Source: Enterovibrio qingdaonensis (lineage in GTDB: Bacteria > Pseudomonadota > Gammaproteobacteria > Enterobacterales > Vibrionaceae). Taken from it: a stretch of 64,000 nt of DNA. Every line of letters starts with the position of its first letter. Position 1 is the first letter of the stretch. The translations under genes were made by a program, and so were the position numbers. This document shows, in pieces, positions 46,060-54,243 of this stretch. The notes below the pieces were generated by a model. The model saw nothing but the letters and a program-made list of their open reading frames with translations, was not told the DNA's origin and searched no databases. Location of the stretch: contig NZ_JAJUBB010000003.1 in assembly GCF_028683135.1 (NCBI RefSeq), positions 62,001-126,000 of the forward strand. The letters are read 5' to 3'.

Positions 46060-46932
46060 ATGTTCCCCGTTATTCTAGGCACAGCGAAATTTGGAACGTT
46101 CAATGATCGAGAGCAGAGCTATTCAGTATTAGACCGGTTTATAGAACTTGGCGGAGAGCGTCTCGATACTGCAAATAATTATGCATGTTGGCACCCTGAT
46201 GGAGAAGGCGGAGAAAGTGAAACGTTGCTGGGAGAGTGGTTGAAAACCAAGCAGCGAGAGAGTCTGCATATTATCACCAAGATAGGTGCCAGATCCGTAG
46301 ATGGCTTTACCTACGATAGATTAGATGGATTGTCGCGAAACAACATACGTCAGTCGGTTGACGATTGTCTAAATCGATTACAAACCCACTACATCGATAC
46401 GCTATATGCACATGTTGATGACCCAAACACGCCGCTGCTTGAAACATGGAAGGAAATGAGTGCCCTTGTAGAAGAAGGTACCGTGAAGCACTTGGGCATC
46501 TCTAATTACACCGAAGCGAGAATGCTTGAGCTTGTTGACGTGATTCAAGAGCATGGATTGGTTCCGTTTGACCAAGCCCAATATCGCTACTCACTTATTA
46601 CACCAAACTCTGATGCAGACTTTGGTCCTCAAATCGTCATGAATGAACATTTATTTGGTGCGTTGAAAGGTTTGCCATTTAAACCGGAAGTGATCGGCTA
46701 TAGCCCACTGATGGATGGCTGCTTTGAGCACTCACCGGATGAACTCCCAGAAGCCTATGACAATCTGATCAATTGCATCGTGATGGAAGATTTGCAGTCA
46801 GAAGCTAAAGAGCTTGGTGTATCCACATCTGCGTTGGTTTTGAAGCGAATTTCTGACTACGGAATCACGCCGATAACTGCAACGTCGACACCAGATTTGC
46901 TAAATAGCAATTTAAAGCCATTTTTTTCGTGA
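46060..46932 (+). CDS. Aldo/keto reductase family oxidoreductase
   Basis: This 290-residue TIM-barrel NADPH-dependent reductase shows the pattern GGERLDTANNYACW (with the Asp and Tyr of the catalytic tetrad), HIITKIGA (Lys), a DTLYAHVDDP strand and the VKHLGISNYTEARM segment. The His of the tetrad lies in the YAHVDDP segment. The ATG at 46060 has GAGGTG seven bases upstream; a GTG nine bases earlier is rejected. The substrate is unknown, and it stands alone. Confidence 0.88.
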   Translation: MFPVILGTAKFGTFNDREQSYSVLDRFIELGGERLDTANNYACWHPDGEGGESETLLGEWLKTKQRESLHIITKIGARSVDGFTYDRLDGLSRNNIRQSVDDCLNRLQTHYIDTLYAHVDDPNTPLLETWKEMSALVEEGTVKHLGISNYTEARMLELVDVIQEHGLVPFDQAQYRYSLITPNSDADFGPQIVMNEHLFGALKGLPFKPEVIGYSPLMDGCFEHSPDELPEAYDNLINCIVMEDLQSEAKELGVSTSALVLKRISDYGITPITATSTPDLLNSNLKPFFS

Positions 46933-47063
46933 CCTAACGGTATTCTTGTGTGGTATCTGAACTGTATGAAACAGTTTGAAATGTCTTAGTCTAAGAGGGA
47001 TGCATATGCTACCGTATAGCAATGCTGAAGCTGACTTTAGTGATGAGAAAACAGGTACCTACC

Positions 47064-47384
47064 ATGAAAGCACTACTTCCTCTTCTTACCGCGATTTTGG
47101 TCGTGGGATGTTCTTCGCCAAAAGATTCGGTTGATGAACGTATTGATACCTCAATAAAACTTTGTCACAGTGATAGTACGAAAGCTTTTTCATATACTGG
47201 TGATGGCCTTCGAGTAATGTGTCATAACGGCAGTTCGTACGTTATTCGCGGCGATGTTACCGTGGACAATATCGTAGAAATGGATCGTGTCTACTGCTCC
47301 AGTACGGGCATTCGAGATTTTCAGTCTAGCGATGACGGTGAAATTTTACTGTCTTGCAACGATGGCTCAAATTACGTTTTATAA
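47064..47384 (+). CDS. Small lipoprotein with two Cys-containing repeats
   Basis: This 106-residue precursor starts at ATG 47064, with CAGGT upstream. A lipoprotein signal ends at the lipobox LVVGC. The mature part holds two copies of a module of about 32 residues: a Cys, then about 18 residues, a second Cys and a GSSYVI/GSNYVL ending (CHSD...CHNGSSYVI and CSST...CNDGSNYVL). The Cys pairs probably form disulfides in the periplasm. I do not recognise the family. The next gene encodes a lipoprotein with one copy of the same module. Confidence 0.75.
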   Translation: MKALLPLLTAILVVGCSSPKDSVDERIDTSIKLCHSDSTKAFSYTGDGLRVMCHNGSSYVIRGDVTVDNIVEMDRVYCSSTGIRDFQSSDDGEILLSCNDGSNYVL

Positions 47385-47397
47385 AGAGATAGAATAA

Positions 47398-47634
47398 ATG
47401 AAAAAAATACTCGCGATGGCAACGACAGTTCTTGTATTAGGAGGATGTTCCTCGATTGAAACTGCCGAGTCGATGCCAAACCCAGATCAGCGTGTTGTAG
47501 ATAGCCGTCTAAATATCTCTAGCGATTTGAATGCGACTTATTGCGAAGGGAAGGGCTTCGAGAAGTTCATGGAGCGCGATAAATATTACACGTTCACCTG
47601 CAAGGACGGTTCTTTCTTCAATATTGCGAAGTAG
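47398..47634 (+). CDS. Small lipoprotein with one Cys-containing repeat
   Basis: This 78-residue precursor has a lipoprotein signal ending in LVLGGC. The mature part ends with one module like those of its neighbour (YCEGKGFEKF...FTCKDGSFFNI). It starts 14 bases after the previous gene and is ended by a strong hairpin, so the two form an operon. Probably both derive from duplication of one small secreted domain. The function is unknown. Confidence 0.75.
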   Translation: MKKILAMATTVLVLGGCSSIETAESMPNPDQRVVDSRLNISSDLNATYCEGKGFEKFMERDKYYTFTCKDGSFFNIAK

Positions 47635-47648
47635 CCGTTTTGGTTCGG

Positions 47649-47686
47649 AAAGCGCGTTGGCAGAGACCTGCTGACGCGCTTTTTTA
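47649..47686 (+). terminator. Terminator after the lipoprotein pair
   Basis: AAAGCGCGT pairs with ACGCGCTTT, and an inner GCAG/CTGC continues the stem. Six T follow on the plus strand. sodX converges on it from the other side, where the T-run is weaker. Confidence 0.88.
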
Positions 47687-47691
47687 TGGTT

Positions 47692-48012
47692 CTATTTTAG
47701 ATAACCTGATTTTAAGCGAGGACGTCGGACTATATATATCACCCGAAACAAAGGGGTATTGAGGGGCAAGGTTCCTATTTGTTCAGTCGAAATGCTGCAT
47801 GCGTTCTCACCCCTAAAGGTTATCCCTTTTCCCCAAGAGAATTGCACGAGTCTTTTTATCATCCAACCTAAATGGGGATGTTTAAAAAGATATATTGGTG
47901 ACTGGTGCTTCGGCCACCATTTAGGCTCTCTAAATGCCAATACATAGTCTTGATGATTGACAGTAGGAGACATTGAATCTCCTGTGATTCGCATTACTTT
48001 GATCGCAAACAT
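47692..48012 (-). CDS. sodX: Nickel superoxide dismutase maturation protease (S26 signal-peptidase type)
   Basis: The 106-residue protein has the Ser-Lys protease signature of small S26/LexA-like enzymes: VMRITGDSMSPTV with the nucleophile Ser, then a GWMIKRLVQ segment with the general-base Lys. There is no DNA-binding domain, so it is not a repressor. Such proteases, called SodX, are encoded next to Ni-SOD and remove its N-terminal propeptide to expose the nickel-binding His. Its ATG directly follows the sodN stop codon (TAAATG), which implies coupled translation. Confidence 0.85.
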   Translation of the reverse strand: MFAIKVMRITGDSMSPTVNHQDYVLAFREPKWWPKHQSPIYLFKHPHLGWMIKRLVQFSWGKGITFRGENACSISTEQIGTLPLNTPLFRVIYIVRRPRLKSGYLK

Positions 48013-48513
48013 TTAGGGCTTGAGGTCAGGATACACAGTTGGCAGTGAGGGGAGATAGGGACAGTCTGCCGTATAGACAGCCACACCTTTTGTTGTCCAG
48101 AAGATCTCAGCGAAACGGTTTATCTTGTTAAGTAATGCAAGTGCATCGTCTCGGTTGAGTTCTTGTTTTGCACGTGAAGCCAACAACATAATTTCATGGG
48201 CAAGTGCATGAATCTCAGGGAACTCTTCAAATTGAGGTTGCTTAAAGTAATCTCCCCAAATGACACAGATTTCCTCCTTCACTTTTTTCCCGTGAACGTC
48301 TTTTTGCTCAACTAAACGACAGAGTGTTGCGTGTTGGTTGACGCTCAGGTTGCCTTTGGGTAAATCCTCAATTAAATCTATCATTCTGATAATTGTTAGT
48401 GCTGCAATTTGGGCATGAATAGGATCATAAATCTTACAAGGGATATCACAATGTGCAGATACGGTTGAAAGTTTGATATGTTGGTCAATATGACTCATTA
48501 GTGCGTGCAGCAT
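48013..48513 (-). CDS. sodN: Nickel superoxide dismutase precursor
   Basis: The 166-residue precursor contains the Ni-SOD nickel hook HCDIPCKIYDP starting at residue 21. The known consensus is HCxxPCxxY: the new N-terminal His, both Cys and the first peptide bonds bind nickel once the propeptide (here 20 residues ending STVSA) is cut off. The rest forms the four-helix bundle of the hexameric enzyme, which disproportionates superoxide. The ATG at 48513 has AGGAG about nine bases upstream. The downstream sodX supports the assignment. Ni-SOD occurs in marine bacteria, cyanobacteria and actinomycetes. Confidence 0.93.
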   Translation of the reverse strand: MLHALMSHIDQHIKLSTVSAHCDIPCKIYDPIHAQIAALTIIRMIDLIEDLPKGNLSVNQHATLCRLVEQKDVHGKKVKEEICVIWGDYFKQPQFEEFPEIHALAHEIMLLASRAKQELNRDDALALLNKINRFAEIFWTTKGVAVYTADCPYLPSLPTVYPDLKP

Positions 48514-48514
48514 A

Positions 48515-48712
48515 CTATTTATCTCCTAAGTTTGTTTTTCTATCGAGGTAAATGATGGCCAATACGATAATAATGACTCCAATTACCAGTGGGGTAATCC
48601 AAAGAAGATGAATAAAGCCTGATAGCTAATGGTGATGGTCGTGACCGTCATGAGAAAGAGAAATAGAACTGTAGCTAGTGAGTAGCAGGAGTATGAAGGT
48701 TCGAATATCCAT
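48515..48712 (-). pseudogene. Small His-rich membrane protein upstream of sodN, interrupted by an in-frame TAG
   Basis: From an ATG at 48712 with GGGAG seven bases upstream, the frame reads a signal-like hydrophobic segment, then a His-rich stretch (SHDGHDHHH), then TAG at 48628-48626. The same frame continues for 36 more codons, giving a clear membrane helix (PLVIGVIIIVLAIIYL) and a positive tail (DRKTNLGDK), and stops one base before sodN. Together it would be a 65-residue protein. Either a nonsense mutation broke it, TAG is read through, or only the 28-residue His-rich peptide is made. The His-rich segment and position suggest a role in nickel handling, an inference. Confidence 0.65.
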
Positions 48713-48732
48713 ATGTTCGCTCCCAATATATA

Positions 48733-49104
48733 TTAGGCTGACGCTTCCAATATGCTTTTTTCAAACACGTATAATTCGTTGAGGCCCATTTGGTACGCTT
48801 TTAATAGCTCAACAAAAAATGACTGTTCAGGTGGTGTTTTGTTTAAATACGTTTCAATAACTTCTAACGGCGATTCCAGGTGAAATCGGGCGAGTAGATG
48901 TTGGCGATCAACGCGATAAACTGCAGAGAGATTGTGATGGCAGGCCAGCCAACCGAAAAGTTTATCTTTTTCACGGAACACGTTGTTTTGCTGGTTATTT
49001 AAAATCGTCAATGCATCAAAATAGCTATCTTCCGCTTCGTTTAGATCGCTCAACGCGAAAAACTGGTTTCCCGTTCTTATGAGGTGTTGCCAATCATCCA
49101 TCAT
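48733..49104 (-). CDS. Small soluble protein, possibly DUF2753-like (TPR-like helices)
   Basis: This protein of about 123 residues is all-helical by pattern, with a TPR-like repeat FFALSDLNEAEDSYFDALTIL near the N-terminus and a second helix pair around LACHHNLSAVYRVD. It resembles the vibrio DUF2753 family by the CHNLSA pattern, at low certainty. The start at 49104 follows a weak GGA. It ends 20 bases before the His-rich gene and sodN on the same strand, so the genes may be co-transcribed. The function is unknown. Confidence 0.6.
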   Translation of the reverse strand: MMDDWQHLIRTGNQFFALSDLNEAEDSYFDALTILNNQQNNVFREKDKLFGWLACHHNLSAVYRVDRQHLLARFHLESPLEVIETYLNKTPPEQSFFVELLKAYQMGLNELYVFEKSILEASA

Positions 49105-49261
49105 AGAGATATGTCCATAAACGATAATACATATCATTTTCGTTCGCATTTTTAAAAAGTAAAGAGGATTTTTTCCCGAACTTGTGAGTCGAACGTTTTA
49201 CGTGTGTGATGTTTTAGTATTGAGACGACGATTTGAGGCGAAGAGTAAAGATGGAAGGATT

Positions 49262-49720
49262 TCAGACGTTAGTCGTCCTCTGTATATTCATATCTGATTG
49301 GGCGAGCATAAAGGTAATATGAAGCTCGACGAGCGTTTCACTTTCTCTTCGCCAAGCATCTGTTCCTTGCTCTTGGCAAAACTCCATCATTGCAACAATG
49401 ATATGATCGAGTTTTTTTATACTCCAGCGTCGTACGTCTAAGTCTGATGTGGGCTCGCTAGCAAGTTGTTGTAACTTTGCATAACTAAAGTGCAAATAGC
49501 TATATGCATTGTCGATATTTTGCAGCTGTTTTTCGTGGCGGTATAACATCAAACAACCATCAAAAAAGTATGCTAATGAATCACTTTTTTCATCTGACAC
49601 AGGTGAAAGGAATAAGTCTCCGGGAGGGGCAGTGATTAGCTTCTTTAACGCAGGATACTGCCTGTTCTCGTCGCGATACCACGCTTCAATGTTACTTAGC
49701 CAGTCCACTAAATGATGCAT
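49262..49720 (-). CDS. Hypothetical protein, 152 residues
   Basis: The ATG at 49720 has AGGAG seven bases upstream, a good sign of a real gene. The protein is helical and soluble, with no membrane segment or recognised motif. It has several Trp residues and a helix-rich stretch (LQNIDNAYSYLHFSYAKLQQL). It lies about 160 bases upstream of the TPR-like gene on the same strand. I do not recognise the family. Confidence 0.62.
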   Translation of the reverse strand: MHHLVDWLSNIEAWYRDENRQYPALKKLITAPPGDLFLSPVSDEKSDSLAYFFDGCLMLYRHEKQLQNIDNAYSYLHFSYAKLQQLASEPTSDLDVRRWSIKKLDHIIVAMMEFCQEQGTDAWRRESETLVELHITFMLAQSDMNIQRTTNV

Positions 49721-49803
49721 CAACCACTCCTAAACTATGGGGAAAGAACATCGTTAGATGCGGGTATTTAACTACGTAGAGTTTGAATACGTTTAGTTGA
49801 AAG

Positions 49804-49829
49804 CGGCTCTGACTATTCAGAAAGAGCCG
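49804..49829 (-). terminator. Probable terminator after the DUF3334 gene
   Basis: CGGCTCT at 49804-49810 pairs with AGAGCCG at 49823-49829. On the minus strand a short CTTTC follows, so the T-run is weak. Confidence 0.55.
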
Positions 49830-49841
49830 TTTGCTATCGGT

Positions 49842-50531
49842 TCAGATCCCTAGATCATCCGTTAAAGATGTTGACTCATTAATGGATGACTTGTTCGCGG
49901 ACTTTTTATCTTTGCCTTCGAGTTGTTTCGCGATTTCAGTTTCAAGAATCGAATCTGGGTTAACTTCATCGCCTTCTTCAAACTCTTCGAGCTGTATGAA
50001 TTCGGTACGCTCCATGGACAACTCAAGATAAAAGATGTTGTTGTCTTCTGTGCTGAAACTGACGCGTCTAGCTTGAGGTCTCTCAATGTTGCTATCGACA
50101 GTGACATTGATGTTCTTGTTAATCGCCATCATTTTTGGCTGGTTTTGCGTGATATTCGTGTGTAGCGAGCGTCTCACTTTGCCTGTGAAGTCACCGACTA
50201 TCTGGTTCATGAGTTCGCCAAGCACATCAGCAACTTCGTCGGATGTATGCAAGGTAGCGAGTTCTTCTTGTGGTATACCCATGTGTGACATGTATTTTTG
50301 GTAGACCTCAAGTGCCGCTTTTGCTTCAAAATTGATGACAACCAAACCCGAAAAGCCGCCATCAAATAACACAAAACAACCAAAATCAGGTTTTAGGCTC
50401 GTTTTGCTGATTTTTTGCACCATCGCAGAATGGTGAATGGGTGTGTCGGTTGCTTTTGTCAGGACGGCTGTTACTGATTGGCAAAGTTTAAGCAAAATGT
50501 CTTCGGACGTGATGATCTTTGTCTTTCTCAT
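49842..50531 (-). CDS. DUF3334 family protein with CheX-like features
   Basis: This 229-residue protein matches the vibrio DUF3334 family (MRKTKIITSEDILLKLCQSV start, KPDFGCFVLFDGGFSGLVVINF middle). The stretch DVLGELMNQIVGDFTGKVR contains an ExxN pair (E106, N109) as in CheC/CheX phosphatases that act on phosphorylated CheY. The first half resembles their alpha/beta fold, which is an inference. The C-terminal 30 residues are polar and probably disordered. It is 190 bases downstream of a large hybrid kinase on the same strand, so a role in that phosphorelay is possible. Confidence 0.78.
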   Translation of the reverse strand: MRKTKIITSEDILLKLCQSVTAVLTKATDTPIHHSAMVQKISKTSLKPDFGCFVLFDGGFSGLVVINFEAKAALEVYQKYMSHMGIPQEELATLHTSDEVADVLGELMNQIVGDFTGKVRRSLHTNITQNQPKMMAINKNINVTVDSNIERPQARRVSFSTEDNNIFYLELSMERTEFIQLEEFEEGDEVNPDSILETEIAKQLEGKDKKSANKSSINESTSLTDDLGI

Positions 50532-50721
50532 AGTTCTTCCACTTGTCTTTGTTATTAGCGCATCTGTATAAGTGTGGCACTAAATCTGAAACGTTGCCGA
50601 AATATGCCGATAAAGAGAAAAGAGAAGGGGAATAGACCTGATAAGAAAGGGAGAGCGACGCATAAATGTACGTCGCGTATATGATTTTTAGCGATTTCCA
50701 ATAGTCGGATTAAGTAAAAAA

Positions 50722-53700
50722 CTAATTAGCACTTTCTTTGGCTAACTCCTCTTTCAATTCTTTTTGTTTTTTCTCAATCGCAGCGATCGACATTGTGAGT
50801 TCGATGCCGAGTTTTATTAAGGCTCTTCCTACACAGTTGTCCTGTTCTGAGCTGGCTTTTTCTATTTCAAAACAGATGTCTGAAAGGGCTCTTGCACCAA
50901 TACTGCGTGAGGATGTCTTGAGTTTGTGAGACGATGCTTTCAGTTTCTCAAAGTTGAAGGGAGCCGATGAATTAGAAAGCTCCCGAAGTTCGGGTAAGCA
51001 GTGATGGTTAAACTGCTCCAGTACATCAAAGTACGTCTCTTTGTCACCCCAGAACAATTTCTCAAGCACTTCAGGCTCAAGCTCTGTATTTTTTTCAGAC
51101 GTAATGTCCGTCAACGGTTTTGCATAGACGCTAATGATTCTGTCTGGGCCTACTTTTGGCGAGTCGTAAGGTTTTGTTTGTGATATCCATTTATCGAGAA
51201 CGGATTGGATCACATCTATTTCGACAGGTTTAGCAATGAAATCATTCATGCCAGTTTCAATACAACGTTCAGCTTCGCCAACTAGTGCATTTGCGGTTAA
51301 AGCAATAATAGGGACAAATTCCCCGCGTTCAGTTTGAATGTCACGAATGGCTTTTGTCAGTTCATAGCCATCCATGACTGGCATGTGACAGTCAGTTAAG
51401 ACCAAAGAGAAAGCTTCTTTACGGTAAGCTCGCAAGGCTTCTTGGCCGTCAGCGGTCATCACTACGCTGTAACCTAAGTAGGTCAGCTGTTTTTCTATCA
51501 CCACCTGGTTAGTAACGTTATCCTCAGCCACTAGGATCGTGCCGCTGTTGCAGTTAGTCCGCTCTATAAAGTCTTCTTTTCCTTTCGTATCCAGCGCAGG
51601 GTAATCAGGACTCTCCATACCTACGCAAATACGCAGGCCACTAAGCAGCGTAGACAGCTTAAGTGGAGATGCATAGATGGCAAATACATCAATACCGCCA
51701 TAACGTCTAACGGGTAAAGACATATTCAGTTCGAGGTAGCGAATATCTGAACTCTTTGTCTGGTTAGGCGGCATGAGCTGTCGAGTGCGTAAATAATCGC
51801 GACAAACGATGACGTATTTTTTATCTGGGTCTTTGAACGATTCAGTATGTAAGCTTTCTAGGCCGACTTGGCTATGAGGGATGTCTAGCTCCCTTAAATA
51901 CGCATCAATACTGGACTTCAGTGCGCCGTTTTCCAACGTGTTAATACAAACAACGTGTTGAAGTGATTTCGCTGCAGCATTGAGCACTTCTATTTTGCAA
52001 TTTTCCGGTGTGTTGATTTCTTCTTCACGCTCAAGGGTAAAGGAAACGGTAAACGTCGCTCCGATACCTTCTTCACTTGACGCTTCGATCTTTCCTCCCA
52101 TCAGCGTTGCAATATTCTGACAAATGGCAAGACCGAGACCGGAGCCCCCGAAACGTCGTGTCGTGGAGTATTCTGCTTGAGTGAAAGGTTTAAAAATGGC
52201 TTGCAGTTTATCTTTACTTATTCCGATGCCATTGTCTTTTATCGCGATTGAAAGTACGTGTTTTCCTCCTGTCACCGTGTTGGCATTAATTGATACATGC
52301 ACTTCACCACGATGAGGTTGACCACCTGAGAACTTAATGCCGTTACCGATCAGGTTATACAATATTTGGCGAATTCGTGTTGGGTCCCCCAGAAGCGATG
52401 AAGGGACTTTAGGATGGACATAAAGAATTAGAGATACGTTCTTTTCACTGGCTTCACTGGCTAAATTGTCCATGACTAACTCAGCAATGCTTCTCACGCA
52501 AAGTGGTACTTTGTCGATACGCATTTTGCCCGCTTCAATGCGCGAAAAGTCGAGGATATCGTTAATGATTGCCAGTAGGGAGAGTGCAGACTCTCGAACT
52601 GTAGTGGTGACGCTTAGTTGGGTGGCATTTAAATTGGAACGACGAAGTATGTCAATCATGCCAATAACACCATTCATCGGTGTTCGGATTTCGTGGCTCA
52701 TTGCGGCAAGAAACTGTGCTTTTGCTTTTGATGCGGACTCCGCACGCTCTTTTTGATACAGCAACTGTTCTCTTGCTTGGTTCCTCGAAATGATGTGATC
52801 TCTAAATGAGCTAAGCGCGTGAGATATCTGACCGACCTCATCAGAACGATCTTTGTAGTGAATTGGAATTTCCGTGTTTCCGTCGGAAAGCTTAAGCATC
52901 GTGTCTGCCAGCCTCGCAATGGGCTGGGTGACTTTTTTGTAGATGTATACCGTCAACGCAACGCTGGAAAGAATCATAACGGCAAACAATGCAAAAAACG
53001 TTAACTGATTCGTTTTAAGAATCTTGTGCAGTCCAGCCATGGAGTTTGCAGCTCTAAAGCTTGTCTCACGAGAGAATTCTGTAAGGCTTGCTTCCAACTC
53101 CTTGTACTCACCGTCATTTATGCGCCTTAGGGTGGTTGTCACTGATTCTTTGTCGCTAGGGTCGTAACGGTCAAGAATGAAATTTATGCGAGAAATCAAC
53201 CCTTGGCTTAATTGGCGGATGTGCTTAAGTTGCTCAGACTCTTCTTTATTGTATGTGTTGTTAATTAGGTAGTTTAGTGAGTTGTGAAAGCTACTTTCGT
53301 TTTGTGCAAACTCATGGCGACTCGCTGATGTATTGCTGAGGTAGTAAAACAAAAAACCAACCATGTCGTCGGCTTCTTCTTTCAAGAGCAAATAATGATA
53401 ACGTCTTTGATGCATGTCCAAACGAACGTCTTGATTATTGTTTTGATACAGCAGTTGAATGGCTTCGTCGAGTTCTGGAGCAAGGAGGGTTGTTATCGTT
53501 CGTTTCTCTACCATGGCCCATTTCTCAAGGGTCGGGTCGAACGCTTGTATTATTCCAAGATCAATTTTACGGACGAACGTGTTGTAGTTTTCTGTGATGC
53601 GTTTTAGATGCCCAGAGTTGGTTCCGTGAATTCGCCTTAATTCCCCTAAGGATGCATCAAATTGGTTTTTGTTGTAATGATAGGAATCGAGCGATTCAGG

Positions 53701-53958
53701 TTCGCCTAAAGCAAAGCTAAACATACTACGGTTCATTTCACCGGCATATCTGAGCATAGAAACGGACAGCAGGGCACTGGGGATTTCTAGCTTGCTGGTC
53801 TTCGTGGTGTCAGCACTCGCACTATCGTGCATGACATAAGCAGAAACTGCCAGAGCCATTGCTATCAGGGTCATTAAGCCCATGATCAGGCCGACTTTAC
53901 CAACAATACTTTTTGGGAACGGAAACTGATTAGCGCGTTCTATCCTTCGCTCTCTCAT
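50722..53958 (-). CDS. Hybrid sensor histidine kinase with receiver and HPt domains
   Basis: The 1078-residue protein has a membrane segment (about 19-43), a long periplasmic helical domain, a second membrane segment (about 320-342), HAMP, HisKA with H422 in AAMSHEIRTPMNGVIGM, HATPase (FGGSGLGLAICQ), a degenerate receiver-like region without the acidic pair, a true receiver (ILVAEDNVTNQVV with Asp in LVLTDCHMPVMDG) and an HPt domain with H1010 in SSHKLKTSSRS. This is the BarA/TorS-like phosphorelay layout. Its periplasmic part resembles the TorS class only in its helical nature. The final response regulator is not encoded nearby. Confidence 0.92.
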   Translation of the reverse strand: MRERRIERANQFPFPKSIVGKVGLIMGLMTLIAMALAVSAYVMHDSASADTTKTSKLEIPSALLSVSMLRYAGEMNRSMFSFALGEPESLDSYHYNKNQFDASLGELRRIHGTNSGHLKRITENYNTFVRKIDLGIIQAFDPTLEKWAMVEKRTITTLLAPELDEAIQLLYQNNNQDVRLDMHQRRYHYLLLKEEADDMVGFLFYYLSNTSASRHEFAQNESSFHNSLNYLINNTYNKEESEQLKHIRQLSQGLISRINFILDRYDPSDKESVTTTLRRINDGEYKELEASLTEFSRETSFRAANSMAGLHKILKTNQLTFFALFAVMILSSVALTVYIYKKVTQPIARLADTMLKLSDGNTEIPIHYKDRSDEVGQISHALSSFRDHIISRNQAREQLLYQKERAESASKAKAQFLAAMSHEIRTPMNGVIGMIDILRRSNLNATQLSVTTTVRESALSLLAIINDILDFSRIEAGKMRIDKVPLCVRSIAELVMDNLASEASEKNVSLILYVHPKVPSSLLGDPTRIRQILYNLIGNGIKFSGGQPHRGEVHVSINANTVTGGKHVLSIAIKDNGIGISKDKLQAIFKPFTQAEYSTTRRFGGSGLGLAICQNIATLMGGKIEASSEEGIGATFTVSFTLEREEEINTPENCKIEVLNAAAKSLQHVVCINTLENGALKSSIDAYLRELDIPHSQVGLESLHTESFKDPDKKYVIVCRDYLRTRQLMPPNQTKSSDIRYLELNMSLPVRRYGGIDVFAIYASPLKLSTLLSGLRICVGMESPDYPALDTKGKEDFIERTNCNSGTILVAEDNVTNQVVIEKQLTYLGYSVVMTADGQEALRAYRKEAFSLVLTDCHMPVMDGYELTKAIRDIQTERGEFVPIIALTANALVGEAERCIETGMNDFIAKPVEIDVIQSVLDKWISQTKPYDSPKVGPDRIISVYAKPLTDITSEKNTELEPEVLEKLFWGDKETYFDVLEQFNHHCLPELRELSNSSAPFNFEKLKASSHKLKTSSRSIGARALSDICFEIEKASSEQDNCVGRALIKLGIELTMSIAAIEKKQKELKEELAKESAN

Positions 53959-54243
53959 TACTCATCCTTGAACTACATCTTAAATTCGCGCGTGAGTGTT
54001 TCACGAGCTGTCGCTGCGAGATGCTTTTGAATATCGTTTTAAATGGGCTTTTTTTTGGAAAAGCGTCGCGGCGTATTTTAGAAAAACCAGCGTGTCTCAG
54101 CAGGGAACTTATACTGTAGTCCTGAGTGTATCAAAAAGGGCACTAAAGATTTAAAAAAGTGACATGCGACGTAATAATGGGTGTTAATATGCAATTAAAG
54201 GCAATAGAATTGTTTAAAGACCTTTCGTGTTTTGGAGAGATAA

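Noticed and set aside
47692-48012. LexA- or phage-repressor-like S24 protein
   Set aside because: The Ser-Lys core is present, but there is no DNA-binding domain and sodN is adjacent, so SodX is the better call.
48626-48628. TAG codon as pyrrolysine
   Set aside because: There is no sign of pyrrolysine genes, and the family context (a gammaproteobacterium) makes it very unlikely.
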